Origin: Caldilinea sp. CFX5
GTDB lineage: Bacteria > Chloroflexota > Anaerolineae > Caldilineales > Caldilineaceae
Direction of reading: 5' to 3'
Assembly: GCA_021405325.1 (NCBI GenBank)
Contig: QWII01000106.1
Span: 1-34,186, forward strand
Length of the DNA stretch: 34,186 nucleotides
Shown: in pieces, positions 1 through 6,851 of the stretch
Position numbering within the stretch: position 1 is the first letter of the stretch
Layout of the letters: each line of letters opens with the position of its first letter
The notes under the pieces: model-generated
What the model saw: the letters and a program-made list of their open reading frames with translations, nothing else
Databases searched by the model: none
Told to the model about the DNA's origin: nothing
Program-made: the position numbers and the translations under genes

Positions 1-1
1 T

Positions 2-112
2 TTGATCACAGCAAACCTTCCTGGCCTCACATTTCTTTCTGCTGATAACTTGCTGCTTGCCGCAGCGCAACAAGAAGCGCTCACCACTGATAACCCGGAC
101 TTATACCCATAA
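2..112 (+). CDS. C-terminal end of a PIN-domain protein (VapC-like toxin), cut by the window edge
   Basis: An open frame enters from the left edge and ends at TAA 110-112, giving 36 residues. It contains LTFLSADNLLLAAA followed by QQEALTTDNPDLYP, which matches the usual end of PIN-domain ribonuclease toxins (a strand, an SADxxLL-A-A helix, then a polar tail ending in N-P). The acidic D of SADN is the position of a conserved PIN metal ligand. The start and any partner antitoxin lie outside the window. The family call rests on the tail motif only, so it is fairly likely but not certain. Confidence 0.55.
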   Translation: MITANLPGLTFLSADNLLLAAAQQEALTTDNPDLYP

Positions 113-360
113 ACACTTCACCTTTTTCGCTTCTGGCAATGCTGCCGGTGTCGCTGGAAATCATGGGCTACCTCGCGTGCAAGGCACTGACCAGCCGATT
201 GGTGTGATGACAAAGTGGTCTTGGTCAGTGCCCGGGCGCCCTTAGGGCGCGCTGCCGTTTCCGCGTTCCGTTGGCTGTCGTCCTGGGGCGCCATCCAGCG
301 GGTTCCCGATCCAGTCGGCATGATGATGCGCAGCAGCGTCACAAGAATGATGGAAAGTAA
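113..360. other. Intergenic stretch with two small inverted repeats
   Basis: I see no convincing gene here; the frames on both strands lack ribosome binding sites and family resemblance. A perfect 11-bp inverted repeat (GGCACTGACCA 183-193 with TGGTCAGTGCC 222-232, 28-nt loop) is followed directly by a tight GCGCCC-TTA-GGGCGC palindrome (236-250). Either could help end transcription of the PIN gene, but there is no T-run. Confidence 0.4.
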
Positions 361-390
361 TTGACTGATAAGGTCATTTCGGCATATACT
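361..390 (+). promoter_or_regulatory. Sigma-70-type promoter of xisH, apparently giving a leaderless mRNA
   Basis: TTGACT at 361-366 and TATACT at 385-390 are separated by 18 bp. The ATG of xisH begins at 397, only 6 bases after the -10 box, where transcription would be expected to start. No Shine-Dalgarno sequence precedes the ATG. The 361 TTG could be read as a start codon, but it is part of the -35 box. Confidence 0.65.
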
Positions 391-396
391 GTAGTC

Positions 397-816
397 ATGG
401 CGGCACGCGATAAGATTTATGAACCGGTTCTCAAAGCCTTAGACAACGATCAGTGGACCATTACTGATGATCCGCTCATTCTTGGATATGAAGAGATCCG
501 TGGGCTAGTCGATTTGGGCGCAGAACGTATCATTGGCGCCGAGCGTGCAGGTGAGCAAATTGCGGTGGAAATCAAGAGTTTTATCGGCGCTTCGGTGGTG
601 CAAGATATTGAAGGCATGTTAGGTCAACACGCGCTTTACCAGTGGCTGCTGAAGAAGTTAGAATTGCAACGAAAACTCTATATTGCCATTAGCGAGCCAG
701 TGTATCTGACTATTTTTCAAGGCAAAGCCGTACAAGAACTGATCCAGGAATTGAAGATTGCTTTGGTTGTCGTGGATTTGGCAGAGAGGCGAATTGTCAA
801 ATGGATCGATACCTAA
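397..816 (+). CDS. xisH: XisH family protein (PD-(D/E)XK nuclease-like)
   Basis: This 139-residue protein matches XisH, named as an fdxN-element excision controlling factor in heterocystous cyanobacteria and widespread elsewhere as a XisH/XisI gene pair. The N-terminus MAARDKIYEPVLKALDND, then WTITDDPL and the core AVEIKSFIGASVVQDIEGMLG are typical. The D(x)n-E-x-K arrangement (VDLGAERI ... VEIKSF) is that of a PD-(D/E)XK endonuclease-like fold. The start at 397 is chosen because 361-390 is occupied by a promoter and XisH proteins begin at the MAA position. The 3' end overlaps xisI by 16 bases, so the two are co-translated. The role in a non-cyanobacterial host is unknown; a defence or toxin-antitoxin role is an inference from the neighbourhood. 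Confidence 0.9.
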   Translation: MAARDKIYEPVLKALDNDQWTITDDPLILGYEEIRGLVDLGAERIIGAERAGEQIAVEIKSFIGASVVQDIEGMLGQHALYQWLLKKLELQRKLYIAISEPVYLTIFQGKAVQELIQELKIALVVVDLAERRIVKWIDT

Positions 817-1157
817 CAAAAAATAAAATTAGTTATCAAGCCCTGCTCAAACAGATTTTTTCCGACTACGCAGCGCTGTTGAACCGGCGCCCACAACCGA
901 ATATCGAAACCGAGCTGGTGATCGATGAAGATCGGGGTCAGTATATTCTCCACACCTTGGGCTGGAAAGACAAGGCCCGTGTCTGGAACACCCCTTTGTA
1001 TGTCCGCCTGCACAATGGCAAGATTTGGGTGGAAACCGACTGGATTGAAGAAGGCGTGACAGAAAAATTATTGGCAGCCGGCGTGCCGAAAGAAGACATC
1101 GTCCTCGCTTTTCAACACCCTTCTTTGCGTTCTTTAGGGGAATTTGCTGTCACCTAG
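801..1157 (+). CDS. xisI: XisI family protein
   Basis: This 118-residue protein has the XisI hallmarks: an early YxxLLKQIFSDYAAL helix, the ELVIDEDRGQYILHTLGW strand pair, LYVRLHNGKIWVETDWIEEG, and the terminal IVLAFQHPSLRSLGEFAV. It starts inside the end of xisH (16-bp overlap), as XisH and XisI genes usually do, and shares its promoter. XisI is thought to act together with XisH; the biochemical role is not settled. The last 14 codons match, at protein level, a fragment about 380 bp downstream that is described separately. Confidence 0.9.
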   Translation: MDRYLTKNKISYQALLKQIFSDYAALLNRRPQPNIETELVIDEDRGQYILHTLGWKDKARVWNTPLYVRLHNGKIWVETDWIEEGVTEKLLAAGVPKEDIVLAFQHPSLRSLGEFAVT

Positions 1158-1435
1158 GCCATGAGGATAAAGTCTATGAGGAGTTTGCGCCCGATAGGCA
1201 CCCGCCACGTGCAAACTCCTCATGGACAATTTATCCTGGTACGCCACCTGTGTGGCGTGTGGAAACAGTGGTGCATTTGCGCGAGCGGCAGCAGGTCATT
1301 CCAGTTGGCCCGGTTGATGTAAATGCAATCACTGGCCAAGTGATTGCCCTTTCTCCTCGCCAACTCCAAAGCAGACGACAAAAGGTAGAACATGCTGCTT
1401 CCGCTGCGCAACTTTCGCCAACAAGAGCAGGCTGA
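1154..1435 (+). pseudogene. Possible remnant of an unrecognised small protein gene
   Basis: In one frame this interval reads as smooth protein-like sequence, including YPGTPPVWRVETVVHL, then ERQQVIPVGPVDVNAITGQV and a basic helix ending at TAG 1433-1435. There is no good start codon or ribosome binding site; the only in-frame candidate is GTG 1250. The reading frame runs through a 13-bp inverted repeat. I do not recognise the family. It sits between the intact xisI end and a second xisI end, so it may be a fragment brought in by rearrangement. Confidence 0.3.
1165..1236. repeat. Imperfect ~24-bp inverted repeat with a perfect 13-bp core, after xisI
   Basis: ATGAGGAGTTTGC (1176-1188) pairs with GCAAACTCCTCAT (1211-1223). 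The match extends imperfectly outward to GGATAAA (1165-1171) against TTTATCC (1230-1236). It starts 8 bp after the xisI stop codon and has no T-run, so it may be a transcript-stabilising or REP-like hairpin. Confidence 0.6.
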
Positions 1436-1477
1436 TTGTTTGGTGGCCTACCCTGCGCAAACAGAGTTTTTTCAACT

Positions 1478-1537
1478 ATTATTCTCACCTTTCAGCATCC
1501 TTCCTTGCGTTCTCTGGGTGAGTTTGCTGTTCCTTAG
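1478..1537 (+). pseudogene. 3' remnant of a second, diverged xisI
   Basis: The frame reads IILTFQHPSLRSLGEFAVP and stops at TAG 1535-1537. The intact xisI ends IVLAFQHPSLRSLGEFAVT. The 14 residues FQHPSLRSLGEFAV are identical, yet seven of those codons differ synonymously (for example TTA/CTG, GGG/GGT, GAA/GAG). This is therefore the tail of an older paralogue, not a fresh duplication. Similarity stops just upstream of 1478, so the rest of the gene has been lost. Confidence 0.7.
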
Positions 1538-1559
1538 TGCTGTATGGCAAGTAACTGTA

Positions 1560-1587
1560 TTGACTTTTCAGCCATTTGCTGTATACT
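1560..1587 (+). promoter_or_regulatory. Promoter of the RelB/YafQ operon
   Basis: TTGACT at 1560-1565 and TATACT at 1582-1587 are separated by 16 bp. The antitoxin ATG follows at 1628, with GGAAAGGAA upstream of it as ribosome binding site. Confidence 0.6.
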
Positions 1588-1627
1588 TGCATCAACATGT
1601 GTATTGAGCTGGAAAGGAACAGATACT

Positions 1628-1894
1628 ATGCAAACGATTGCCGTCCAAGCCAGGATTAAGAAAGAATTGAAAGAAGAAGCCGAAGAAATCTTGGATGCGA
1701 TGGGCTTAACCCTATCGGATGGATTTCGGCTCTTTTTGCAACAAGTGGTCAATACAGGGAGCCTACCGTTCCAGCCAACGATCAAGCGACCGAATGCTGA
1801 GACCCTTGCTGCTATGGATGAGCTAGAGCGCCGTGGCGGACAGCGCGCCAAAAGTGTGAAGGCCATGTTTGCCCAATTGGACGCAGCCGAATGA
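1628..1894 (+). CDS. RelB/DinJ family antitoxin
   Basis: This 88-residue antitoxin begins MQTIAVQARIKKELKEEAEE, the ribbon-helix-helix strand and first helix that bind DNA. GLTLSDGFRLFLQQVVNTGSL completes the fold and is the standard RelB/DinJ signature. The C-terminal half, rich in E, R and A, would wrap and neutralise the toxin. The ATG at 1628 is chosen because it lies behind a GGAAAGGAA ribosome binding site and matches the family start. It overlaps the toxin gene by 4 bases (ATGA). The operon is presumably autoregulated through the RHH domain at the promoter just upstream. Confidence 0.88.
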   Translation: MQTIAVQARIKKELKEEAEEILDAMGLTLSDGFRLFLQQVVNTGSLPFQPTIKRPNAETLAAMDELERRGGQRAKSVKAMFAQLDAAE

Positions 1895-2163
1895 CGTTAG
1901 ACGTGGTTTGGTCGACAGCGTTTGCGCGCGATTACAAACGCCTGCAAAAACAAGGAGCGCCTTTGCGTCAGTTGGAAACCGTGGTCGAGACCTTAGCGGA
2001 CCAGCAACCATTGGCGCCACGCCACCGCGACCACCCCTTAAAAGGCAACTGGCGTGGCTACCGTGAGTGTCATATCCAGCCGGATTGGCTGCTGATTTAC
2101 CGTGTCGTCGGCGACGAGTTACAGTTAGCCAGAACGGGCAGTCATGCCGAGTTATTTGGGTAA
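1891..2163 (+). CDS. YafQ-type mRNA interferase toxin (RelE superfamily)
   Basis: This 90-residue protein has the YafQ layout: STAFARDYKRLQKQG in the first helix, HPLKGNWRGYRECHIQPDWL in the central sheet, LLIYRVV, and the terminal ARTGSHAELFG. The histidine of GSHAELF corresponds to the catalytic C-terminal His of YafQ. The family cleaves mRNA on the ribosome. Overlap with the antitoxin through ATGA couples their translation. All key regions are present, so it looks active. A 15-bp perfect hairpin follows 3 bases after the stop. Confidence 0.88.
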   Translation: MTLDVVWSTAFARDYKRLQKQGAPLRQLETVVETLADQQPLAPRHRDHPLKGNWRGYRECHIQPDWLLIYRVVGDELQLARTGSHAELFG

Positions 2164-2166
2164 ACC

Positions 2167-2199
2167 AGCAGGCTGACTTTTGCCAAAAGTCAGCCTGCT
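2167..2199. terminator. Perfect 15-bp hairpin between convergent genes
   Basis: The arm at 2167-2181 (AGCAGGCTGACTTTT) pairs perfectly with 2185-2199 across a 3-nt loop. It lies between the YafQ stop (2163) and the end of the minus-strand gene at 2207, so it could end transcription from both sides. The outer T-run is weak; the U-rich part lies inside the stem. Confidence 0.65.
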
Positions 2200-2206
2200 G
2201 CCCATC

Positions 2207-2413
2207 TTACCGATGCGCCGGCGTTGGCTTACTGTCGGCGGCTGGCGTTCCTGGCGGTGGCGGCAACCGCTGTTCCATCTGCTCCAACCGCCGTTGCAAA
2301 GTGTTCAGGCGAGCCTGCTGGGCTTCCCCATGTTTCAACAACTGACCGATGACTTGAATCTCGGTCACCTGATCACGCTCCCACAACTTGATCAATTCTG
2401 CCCATTCGTACAT
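2207..2413 (-). CDS. Small coiled-coil protein with Pro-rich tail, function unknown
   Basis: This 68-residue protein begins MYEWAELIKLWERDQVTEIQ. It continues as an amphipathic helix (IGQLLKHGEAQQARLNTLQRRLEQMEQ) with heptad-like hydrophobic spacing, and ends in a Pro-rich tail (PPPPGTPAADS). AAAGGAG lies about 10 bases upstream of the ATG on the minus strand, and a perfect hairpin follows the stop, which together support a real gene. No family is recognised. It lies downstream of the ncRNA at 2518-2694 on the same strand, so read-through of that RNA's terminator could control it. Confidence 0.6.
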   Translation of the reverse strand: MYEWAELIKLWERDQVTEIQVIGQLLKHGEAQQARLNTLQRRLEQMEQRLPPPPGTPAADSKPTPAHR

Positions 2414-2452
2414 TCCCCGTTACTCCTTTCATTCTTCATCAATGATTGCTGA

Positions 2453-2483
2453 CTCGTAATTCGTAATTCGTGATTCGTAATTC
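2453..2483. repeat. Short direct repeats of TCGTAATTCG type
   Basis: The motif (A/C)TCGT(A/G)ATTCGT recurs about every 7-8 bases between the terminator of the ncRNA and the coiled-coil gene. It is one of several intergenic low-complexity stretches in the window. Confidence 0.5.
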
Positions 2484-2517
2484 CGTAGCCTCCTTTCTTG
2501 CGGCCGGCCAACCAATC

Positions 2518-2566
2518 AAAAAAACGGCCCTGCCCTCGCGACACGCTGTCGTCAGGTGGCCGTTTT
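2518..2566 (-). terminator. Intrinsic terminator of the ncRNA
   Basis: On the minus strand AAAACGGCC (2566-2558) pairs with GGCCGTTTT-type sequence ending in seven T (2524-2518). The internal part can form a further CGACA/TGTCG hairpin. The T-run supports minus-strand termination. Confidence 0.75.
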
Positions 2567-2694
2567 CTTGTACCCCTTCCGCAAAAAAGGTAGAATAAAC
2601 AGAGCCACCCAGACTGGCTGATACAGTTTGGGCGGTTAGGCCGCCTTCTGGATGATATGGTCATCCGGAGGGCGCCGTTTCTTGGATTGAATGT
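2518..2694 (-). ncRNA. Putative ~177-nt structured RNA with its own promoter and intrinsic terminator
   Basis: On the minus strand a consensus promoter (2701-2728) is followed by about 177 nt without a credible reading frame, then a strong terminator ending in seven U. The transcript can fold several hairpins: GGATGA-CCATA-TCATCC, GGCGG-CCTAA-CCGCC, and AGCCA/TGGCT around GTCTGGG. The early segment GAAACGGCGCCCT (2681-2669) can pair with the terminator's 3' arm (AGGGCCGTTT). It would thus either close the whole RNA into a 6S-like rod or compete with termination as an antiterminator. Size and isolation fit a 6S-type RNA. A leader regulating the gene at 2207-2413 is the main alternative. I cannot assign a family. 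Confidence 0.6.
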
Positions 2695-2700
2695 GTCTCT

Positions 2701-2728
2701 ATTATAGCGGAACCGGTTGCTTTGTCAA
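2701..2728 (-). promoter_or_regulatory. Full-consensus sigma-70 promoter of the ncRNA
   Basis: On the minus strand the -35 is TTGACA (2728-2723) and the -10 is TATAAT (2706-2701), with a 16-bp spacer. Both hexamers are perfect matches, the strongest-looking promoter in the window. Transcription should start near 2694. Confidence 0.8.
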
Positions 2729-2793
2729 GCGTCAGTTTTGGCTGCGCGCCACCTTGCCGCCGCTCTGCAACAACCGATCCGGGAGCATTAGCG

Positions 2794-3516
2794 ATGGATA
2801 CGCAGCCGACACGCAACCTATTGCGGTGGGGCGGATGGGGCGCTCTCTTTGCCGCCGCCGCTTTTCTTGTGACCTTGCTCTATGTCTTCGTCTTCCTGGC
2901 GAGCATGGGGCTGACGGAGGAGATGTTAGATACGCCGACCCAACTACTACCCTGGGTCGCGACCCATACCAATGCCTACAACGGCATCTATTGGATCTTT
3001 TTGTCTTCCGTCGTTGCCCTCTTACCCACACCGTTGGCGATCTACCGCTGGCTCAAGCCGCATAACACAGTCCTGGCACAGATTGGGGTGGCCGCCGGGC
3101 TAATTGGCGTGACGTTGGCGCTGATTGGCCCGCTGGTTAATGTCGGCATCACCGGTATCCTTGCCCGCGCGTCTGTCGACGTGGCGGTGGAACCGGCCAC
3201 CTTGTACCTCCTGAGCGAAATCGTCGGCGAGATGGGGTTGCTGCTACGCTTGAGCGCTGATCTCTTTCTGGGAATCTGGCTAGGGTTGACTGGCATCATC
3301 CTGATCGGGCGCGCTGATTCTAACCGTTGGTTGGGCTGGTACAATGGGTTGCTGGCGCTCTTGATTTTTCTCGTCGTCGTCGGCAAAGCCTTGACCCTAT
3401 TTGATCTAGAGCCGGTGCTGGCTCTCTTCCTGGCGCTTGCCTATGGCTGGGTCGGCTTTGTTTTGCTGCAAAAAGAGACCACCATGCAGGTGTTACAAGC
3501 GGAGGGGCGGTTATGA
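2794..3516 (+). CDS. Multi-spanning integral membrane protein, DUF4386-like
   Basis: This 240-residue protein has about six or seven hydrophobic segments: near the start (WGALFAAAAFLVTLLYVFVF), then around IYWIFLSSVVALLPTPLAIY, IGVAAGLIGVTLALIGPLV, LFLGIWLGLTGIILIG, LLALLIFLVVVGKAL and VLALFLALAYGWVGFVLL. The layout resembles DUF4386-type membrane proteins of unknown function. The ATG at 2794 is preferred over upstream in-frame codons because GGGAG lies about 12 bases before it and the extra N-terminal stretch is not protein-like. It overlaps the downstream oxidase by 4 bases (ATGA), so the two form an operon. Function is unknown. Confidence 0.75.
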   Translation: MDTQPTRNLLRWGGWGALFAAAAFLVTLLYVFVFLASMGLTEEMLDTPTQLLPWVATHTNAYNGIYWIFLSSVVALLPTPLAIYRWLKPHNTVLAQIGVAAGLIGVTLALIGPLVNVGITGILARASVDVAVEPATLYLLSEIVGEMGLLLRLSADLFLGIWLGLTGIILIGRADSNRWLGWYNGLLALLIFLVVVGKALTLFDLEPVLALFLALAYGWVGFVLLQKETTMQVLQAEGRL

Positions 3517-4718
3517 CTCACACCTGGTCGAACTGGTCCGGCAGCGTGACCTGCGCGCCACGCACTGTTGCCCTGCCAACCGACGAAACCGCCATCATCA
3601 CTCTGATCAAGCAAGCCGCCGCCGAACAGACAACCGTGCGCGTCGCTGGCACGGGCCATTCCTTTACGCCGCTCTGTGCGTCGGCTGGCGTGTTGATATC
3701 GCTGGATGGATTGCAAGGGGCGGTGTCCACCGATCACGAAACGGCGACCTTTTGGGCCGGCACGAAGTTACACCAGGTCGGCGATCCGCTCTGGGTAGCA
3801 GGGCTGGCGATGGCGAACATGGGTGATATTGACCGCCAAGCGTTAGCGGGCGCTATCAGCACCGGCACGCATGGCACTGGCCCCACGTTGGGTAACATTG
3901 CCACCCAAGTTGTCGGGCTGCGCCTGGCGCTGGCTTCCGGTGAGCTTGTCGATTGTTCACCAACCCAAGCGCCGGAACTTTTCAAGGCGGCACAGGTTTC
4001 GTTGGGTGTGCTGGGGATCATCACCCAAATCACCTTGCGTGGCCTACCCGCTTACCGTCTACACGAACGCACTTGGGTAGCCAGTTTTGACGAGTGCATG
4101 GCGCAGTTGGCTGGGTTGATTACCAACAACCGTCACTTTGAATTTTTCTGGGTGCCGAGCGAAGATGTTTGCGCCATGAAAACGCTCAACCCTACGACGG
4201 CGGAAACCCTCGAATCACCCAGTCAGCCAGTGATCACAGGCCGTTTAGCGCGGTACGTGCGCGATGAAAAAATCGACCGCAGCTATCGCATCTTCCCCTC
4301 GGAACGTAATCTCAAATTTAATGAGACCGAGTTTGCCGTACCAGCGGTGAATGGGCCTGATTGTCTACGGGAGATTCGCGAACTCATGCAGCGGCGCTAC
4401 CCGGCTGTCCTCTGGCCGATTGAGTACCGCACCCTAGCCGCCGATGACATTCCCCTCAGTCCAGCCTATGGGCGCGCAACGGTGACGATCTCCGTTCACC
4501 AGGCGGCGGAATTGCCCTATCAGCCCTTCTTTGCCGACGTGGAAGCCATCTTTCGCAACCACCAGGGCCGCCCCCACTGGGGCAAGATTCACACGCACAC
4601 TGCCCGTGAATTAGCGGCGCTCTACCCGGCTTGGGCCGCCTTTCAAACGGTGCGCGCCCAGGTTGACCCCGCTGGTTGCTTTTTGAATGAACATTTGCGG
4701 ACTATTTTGCTTGATTAG
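3513..4718 (+). CDS. FAD-linked oxidoreductase of the aldonolactone/alditol oxidase family
   Basis: This 401-residue VAO-type flavoenzyme has an N-terminal FAD-binding domain with VRVAGTGHSF. The His at about residue 49 is the position used for covalent FAD attachment in L-gulono-/D-arabinono-lactone oxidases and alditol oxidase. GDIDRQALAGAISTGTHGTG is the FAD diphosphate loop. The C-terminal ALO domain ends with PHWGKIHTHT (HWGK at about 355-358), a family signature near the active site. It probably oxidises a sugar lactone or polyol with O2 or another acceptor. It overlaps the upstream membrane protein gene by 4 bases, which suggests joint expression. The exact substrate cannot be told from sequence. 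Confidence 0.85.
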   Translation: MTHTWSNWSGSVTCAPRTVALPTDETAIITLIKQAAAEQTTVRVAGTGHSFTPLCASAGVLISLDGLQGAVSTDHETATFWAGTKLHQVGDPLWVAGLAMANMGDIDRQALAGAISTGTHGTGPTLGNIATQVVGLRLALASGELVDCSPTQAPELFKAAQVSLGVLGIITQITLRGLPAYRLHERTWVASFDECMAQLAGLITNNRHFEFFWVPSEDVCAMKTLNPTTAETLESPSQPVITGRLARYVRDEKIDRSYRIFPSERNLKFNETEFAVPAVNGPDCLREIRELMQRRYPAVLWPIEYRTLAADDIPLSPAYGRATVTISVHQAAELPYQPFFADVEAIFRNHQGRPHWGKIHTHTARELAALYPAWAAFQTVRAQVDPAGCFLNEHLRTILLD

Positions 4719-4732
4719 ACCAATTGAAAATA

Positions 4733-4795
4733 TTGGGTGACTGGGTGATTCGGTGGTTTCGACAAGCTCAACCACCGAATCACCCAGTCACCCAA
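4733..4795. repeat. Perfect 26-bp palindrome with 11-nt loop TCGACAAGCTC
   Basis: Arms 4733-4758 and 4770-4795 are perfect reverse complements, each built from GGTGA(C/T)TGGGTGATTCGG-like words. They flank the loop 4759-4769 (TCGACAAGCTC). Further copies of the word CACCCAATC follow the right arm. It lies between the oxidase stop and the MBL gene. The same loop with one base changed occurs at 11295-11305. Confidence 0.85.
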
Positions 4796-4825
4796 TCACC
4801 CAATCACCACAAGGGAGGAATAACT

Positions 4826-5785
4826 ATGGAAATCGCCCCAGGCATTCATCGCATTGTCGCCCCGTTGGGCGAACGCTTTGTCGCCGTCTATCTGCTGGTG
4901 GAGAATGGTGACGCCCTGCTCATCGACACCGGCATGGATGACACCCCGCGCAACTACATCGCCCCCTATCTCGACCAGATCGGCCTTGCGCCCAGTCGCA
5001 TTCGCTATGTCCTGACTTCGCACGCCGATTTTGACCATACGGCCGGCAACCTTTCCTTGCAGGAGATGAACCCCAACGCGCTCTTCCTCTGCCATGCGCT
5101 TGACCAGCCGATGATTGAAAACATTGAGGTCATGATCACCGAACGCTATGGCGAGTTTGCCGCTGATCATGGCATAGACGAAACCGAGGAGAGCAAGCAA
5201 TTTATTCGCAACTCTTCCCGCCATGTCCCGGTCAACGTGACAGTGAGCGGCGGCGAGACGATTCGTCTGGGCGCATTCTGGCAGGTCGAGATCTTGCACG
5301 CCCCCGGTCACAGCCGCGGCCATTTGAGCGTTTACGATGCACGCAGCCAAACCTTGATCATCTGTGACGCAACGCTGGGTAACGCTGTGCTTTTCCAGAA
5401 TGGCAAACCGGCCTTCCCGCCCACCTACCGCTATGTCGATAGCTATGTCGCTACCATGAACCGCTTCCGTGGCATGAATGTCAAGACATTGCTTACCAGC
5501 CACTATCCCATCTACACCGGCGCTGGCGTTGATGAATTTCTGGCCGAAAGTCGCGCCTATGTTGATCGGGTCGATCAGGCGGTGCTAACTGAATTGACCG
5601 GCGCCGCGACACCGCCGACCATGCGTGAATTATGCACAACCCTGAGTCCGGTGCTGGGTGAATGGCCGACGAGTTCCAGCATTTTTCTCGTCTATCCACT
5701 CCAGGGCCACCTGGAGCGCTTAGTGCAATATGGCGTCGTCAAGACTGGACGGCGTGATGGCTTGATGACGTACCAATTAAAGTAG
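4826..5785 (+). CDS. MBL-fold (metallo-beta-lactamase superfamily) hydrolase
   Basis: This 319-residue protein has the MBL metal motif HADFDH at residues 66-71, a further His in HAPGHSRGH (about 162), Asp in IICDATLG (about 181) and a last His in LLTSHYP. Both zinc sites are thus complete. After residue about 245 comes a helical winged-helix-like tail, as in LACTB2/glyoxalase-II-like hydrolases. The substrate is unknown; thioesters or cyclic esters are usual for this branch. AAGGGAGGAA five bases before ATG 4826 fixes the start; the in-frame stretch upstream is the palindromic repeat. It is followed 19 bp later by a Gfo/Idh oxidoreductase on the same strand. Confidence 0.85.
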   Translation: MEIAPGIHRIVAPLGERFVAVYLLVENGDALLIDTGMDDTPRNYIAPYLDQIGLAPSRIRYVLTSHADFDHTAGNLSLQEMNPNALFLCHALDQPMIENIEVMITERYGEFAADHGIDETEESKQFIRNSSRHVPVNVTVSGGETIRLGAFWQVEILHAPGHSRGHLSVYDARSQTLIICDATLGNAVLFQNGKPAFPPTYRYVDSYVATMNRFRGMNVKTLLTSHYPIYTGAGVDEFLAESRAYVDRVDQAVLTELTGAATPPTMRELCTTLSPVLGEWPTSSSIFLVYPLQGHLERLVQYGVVKTGRRDGLMTYQLK

Positions 5786-5804
5786 GAAGGATGGAGGCGG
5801 AAGG

Positions 5805-6851
5805 ATGAAGAAGGTGCGGATTGGCTTTATCGGTGCGGGGTGGTGGGCGACAACCAATCATATCCCCTTGCTGGCAAAGCGGGAGGATGTTGAGTTGGTG
5901 GGCGTCTGTCGGTTGGGCAAAGAGATGTTGCAGACGATCAAGGAGAGCTTTGGTTTTCCGTTTGCGACGGAAGATTATCATGAACTGTTACAACAGGGGT
6001 TGGACGGCGTGGTGGTGACCTCGCCCCATCACCTGCATTATGAACATGCGCGGGCGGCGCTAGAGGCTGGCTGTCATGTGATGGTTGAAAAGCCGATGAC
6101 GCTCTATGCCAAAGAGGCGTGGCATCTGGTGGAACTGGCGCAGGCACACAATCGCCATTTGCTCGTCCCCTATGGCTGGCACTACAAACCCTTTATCCAG
6201 CACGCCAAACGGTTGTTAGAGCAGAACGTAGTCGGCAAGATCGATTATGTCCTCTGTCACATGGCGTCGCCCACCATCAGCTTGATCGGCGGCAAGGGCG
6301 CGCCCCCTTCGCAATGGAAACCGACGCTGGCCGAACCGGATCCCAACACTTGGCAGAATCCGGCGCAAGGCGGCGGCTATGCGCACGGGCAAGTGACCCA
6401 CTCGTCGGCGCTCCTCTTCTGGTTGACCGGCCTGCGCGCCCAGGAAGTGACCTGTCGCATGACGGCGCCCAATGTGCAGGTTGATCTCTACAATGCCGCC
6501 ACCGTCACCTTCACTAACGGCGCGCTGGGGACTGTCTCCGGCGCCGCCACCCTGCCTGACGGCTCCAAATTTCAGGTGGACATCCGCCTCTTTGGCGATG
6601 AAGGCGTCCTCCTGATCGATGTCGAACGGGAACGGGTCGAGCTACACCGCCATGACGGGAAGAACGAATCGATCTCCATCCCCTTTAATGCCGGCGACTA
6701 CGAGTGCGATACCCCGCCCAACCGCTTCATCGAGTTGATCCAAGGGCGCGGCGTTAATGACTCGCCAGGGGAAGCCGCCGCGCGCTCGGTCGAACTGATC
6801 GATGCCATGTTCCGCTCGGCCATTGCGGGTGGTCAGCCGGTGACGGTGTAG
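5805..6851 (+). CDS. Gfo/Idh/MocA family NAD(P)-dependent oxidoreductase
   Basis: This 348-residue dehydrogenase has an N-terminal Rossmann fold (RIGFIGAGWWATTNHIP, residues 5-21). HVMVEKPMTL at about 91-100 carries the EKP motif typical of the family, whose Lys takes part in catalysis. The C-terminal alpha/beta domain follows, with HGQVTHSSALLFWLTG. Family members oxidise or reduce sugars, inositols or related polyols. The gene lies 19 bp after the MBL gene and near other sugar-acid-type enzymes, which fits carbohydrate use. The start ATG 5805 has AAGG directly upstream and matches the beginning of the Rossmann strand. Confidence 0.88.
   Translation: MKKVRIGFIGAGWWATTNHIPLLAKREDVELVGVCRLGKEMLQTIKESFGFPFATEDYHELLQQGLDGVVVTSPHHLHYEHARAALEAGCHVMVEKPMTLYAKEAWHLVELAQAHNRHLLVPYGWHYKPFIQHAKRLLEQNVVGKIDYVLCHMASPTISLIGGKGAPPSQWKPTLAEPDPNTWQNPAQGGGYAHGQVTHSSALLFWLTGLRAQEVTCRMTAPNVQVDLYNAATVTFTNGALGTVSGAATLPDGSKFQVDIRLFGDEGVLLIDVERERVELHRHDGKNESISIPFNAGDYECDTPPNRFIELIQGRGVNDSPGEAAARSVELIDAMFRSAIAGGQPVTV

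Noticed and set aside
361..396. XisH start at TTG 361
   Set aside because: The TTG is the -35 box of a promoter with a matching -10, and homologous proteins begin at the MAA of position 397.
2518..2694. tmRNA, SRP RNA, RNase P RNA or T-box leader for the minus-strand RNA
   Set aside because: It is too short for tmRNA or RNase P. The conserved SRP tetraloop region and T-box AGGGTGGNACC core are not seen, and no aminoacyl-tRNA synthetase follows.
2722..2793. Longer N-terminus for the DUF4386-like membrane protein
   Set aside because: The added stretch is Cys/Arg-rich and unlike the family; it overlaps the -35 region of the divergent ncRNA promoter.
4724..4825. N-terminal extension of the MBL hydrolase
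   Set aside because: It encodes the palindromic repeat; a strong ribosome binding site stands just before ATG 4826.
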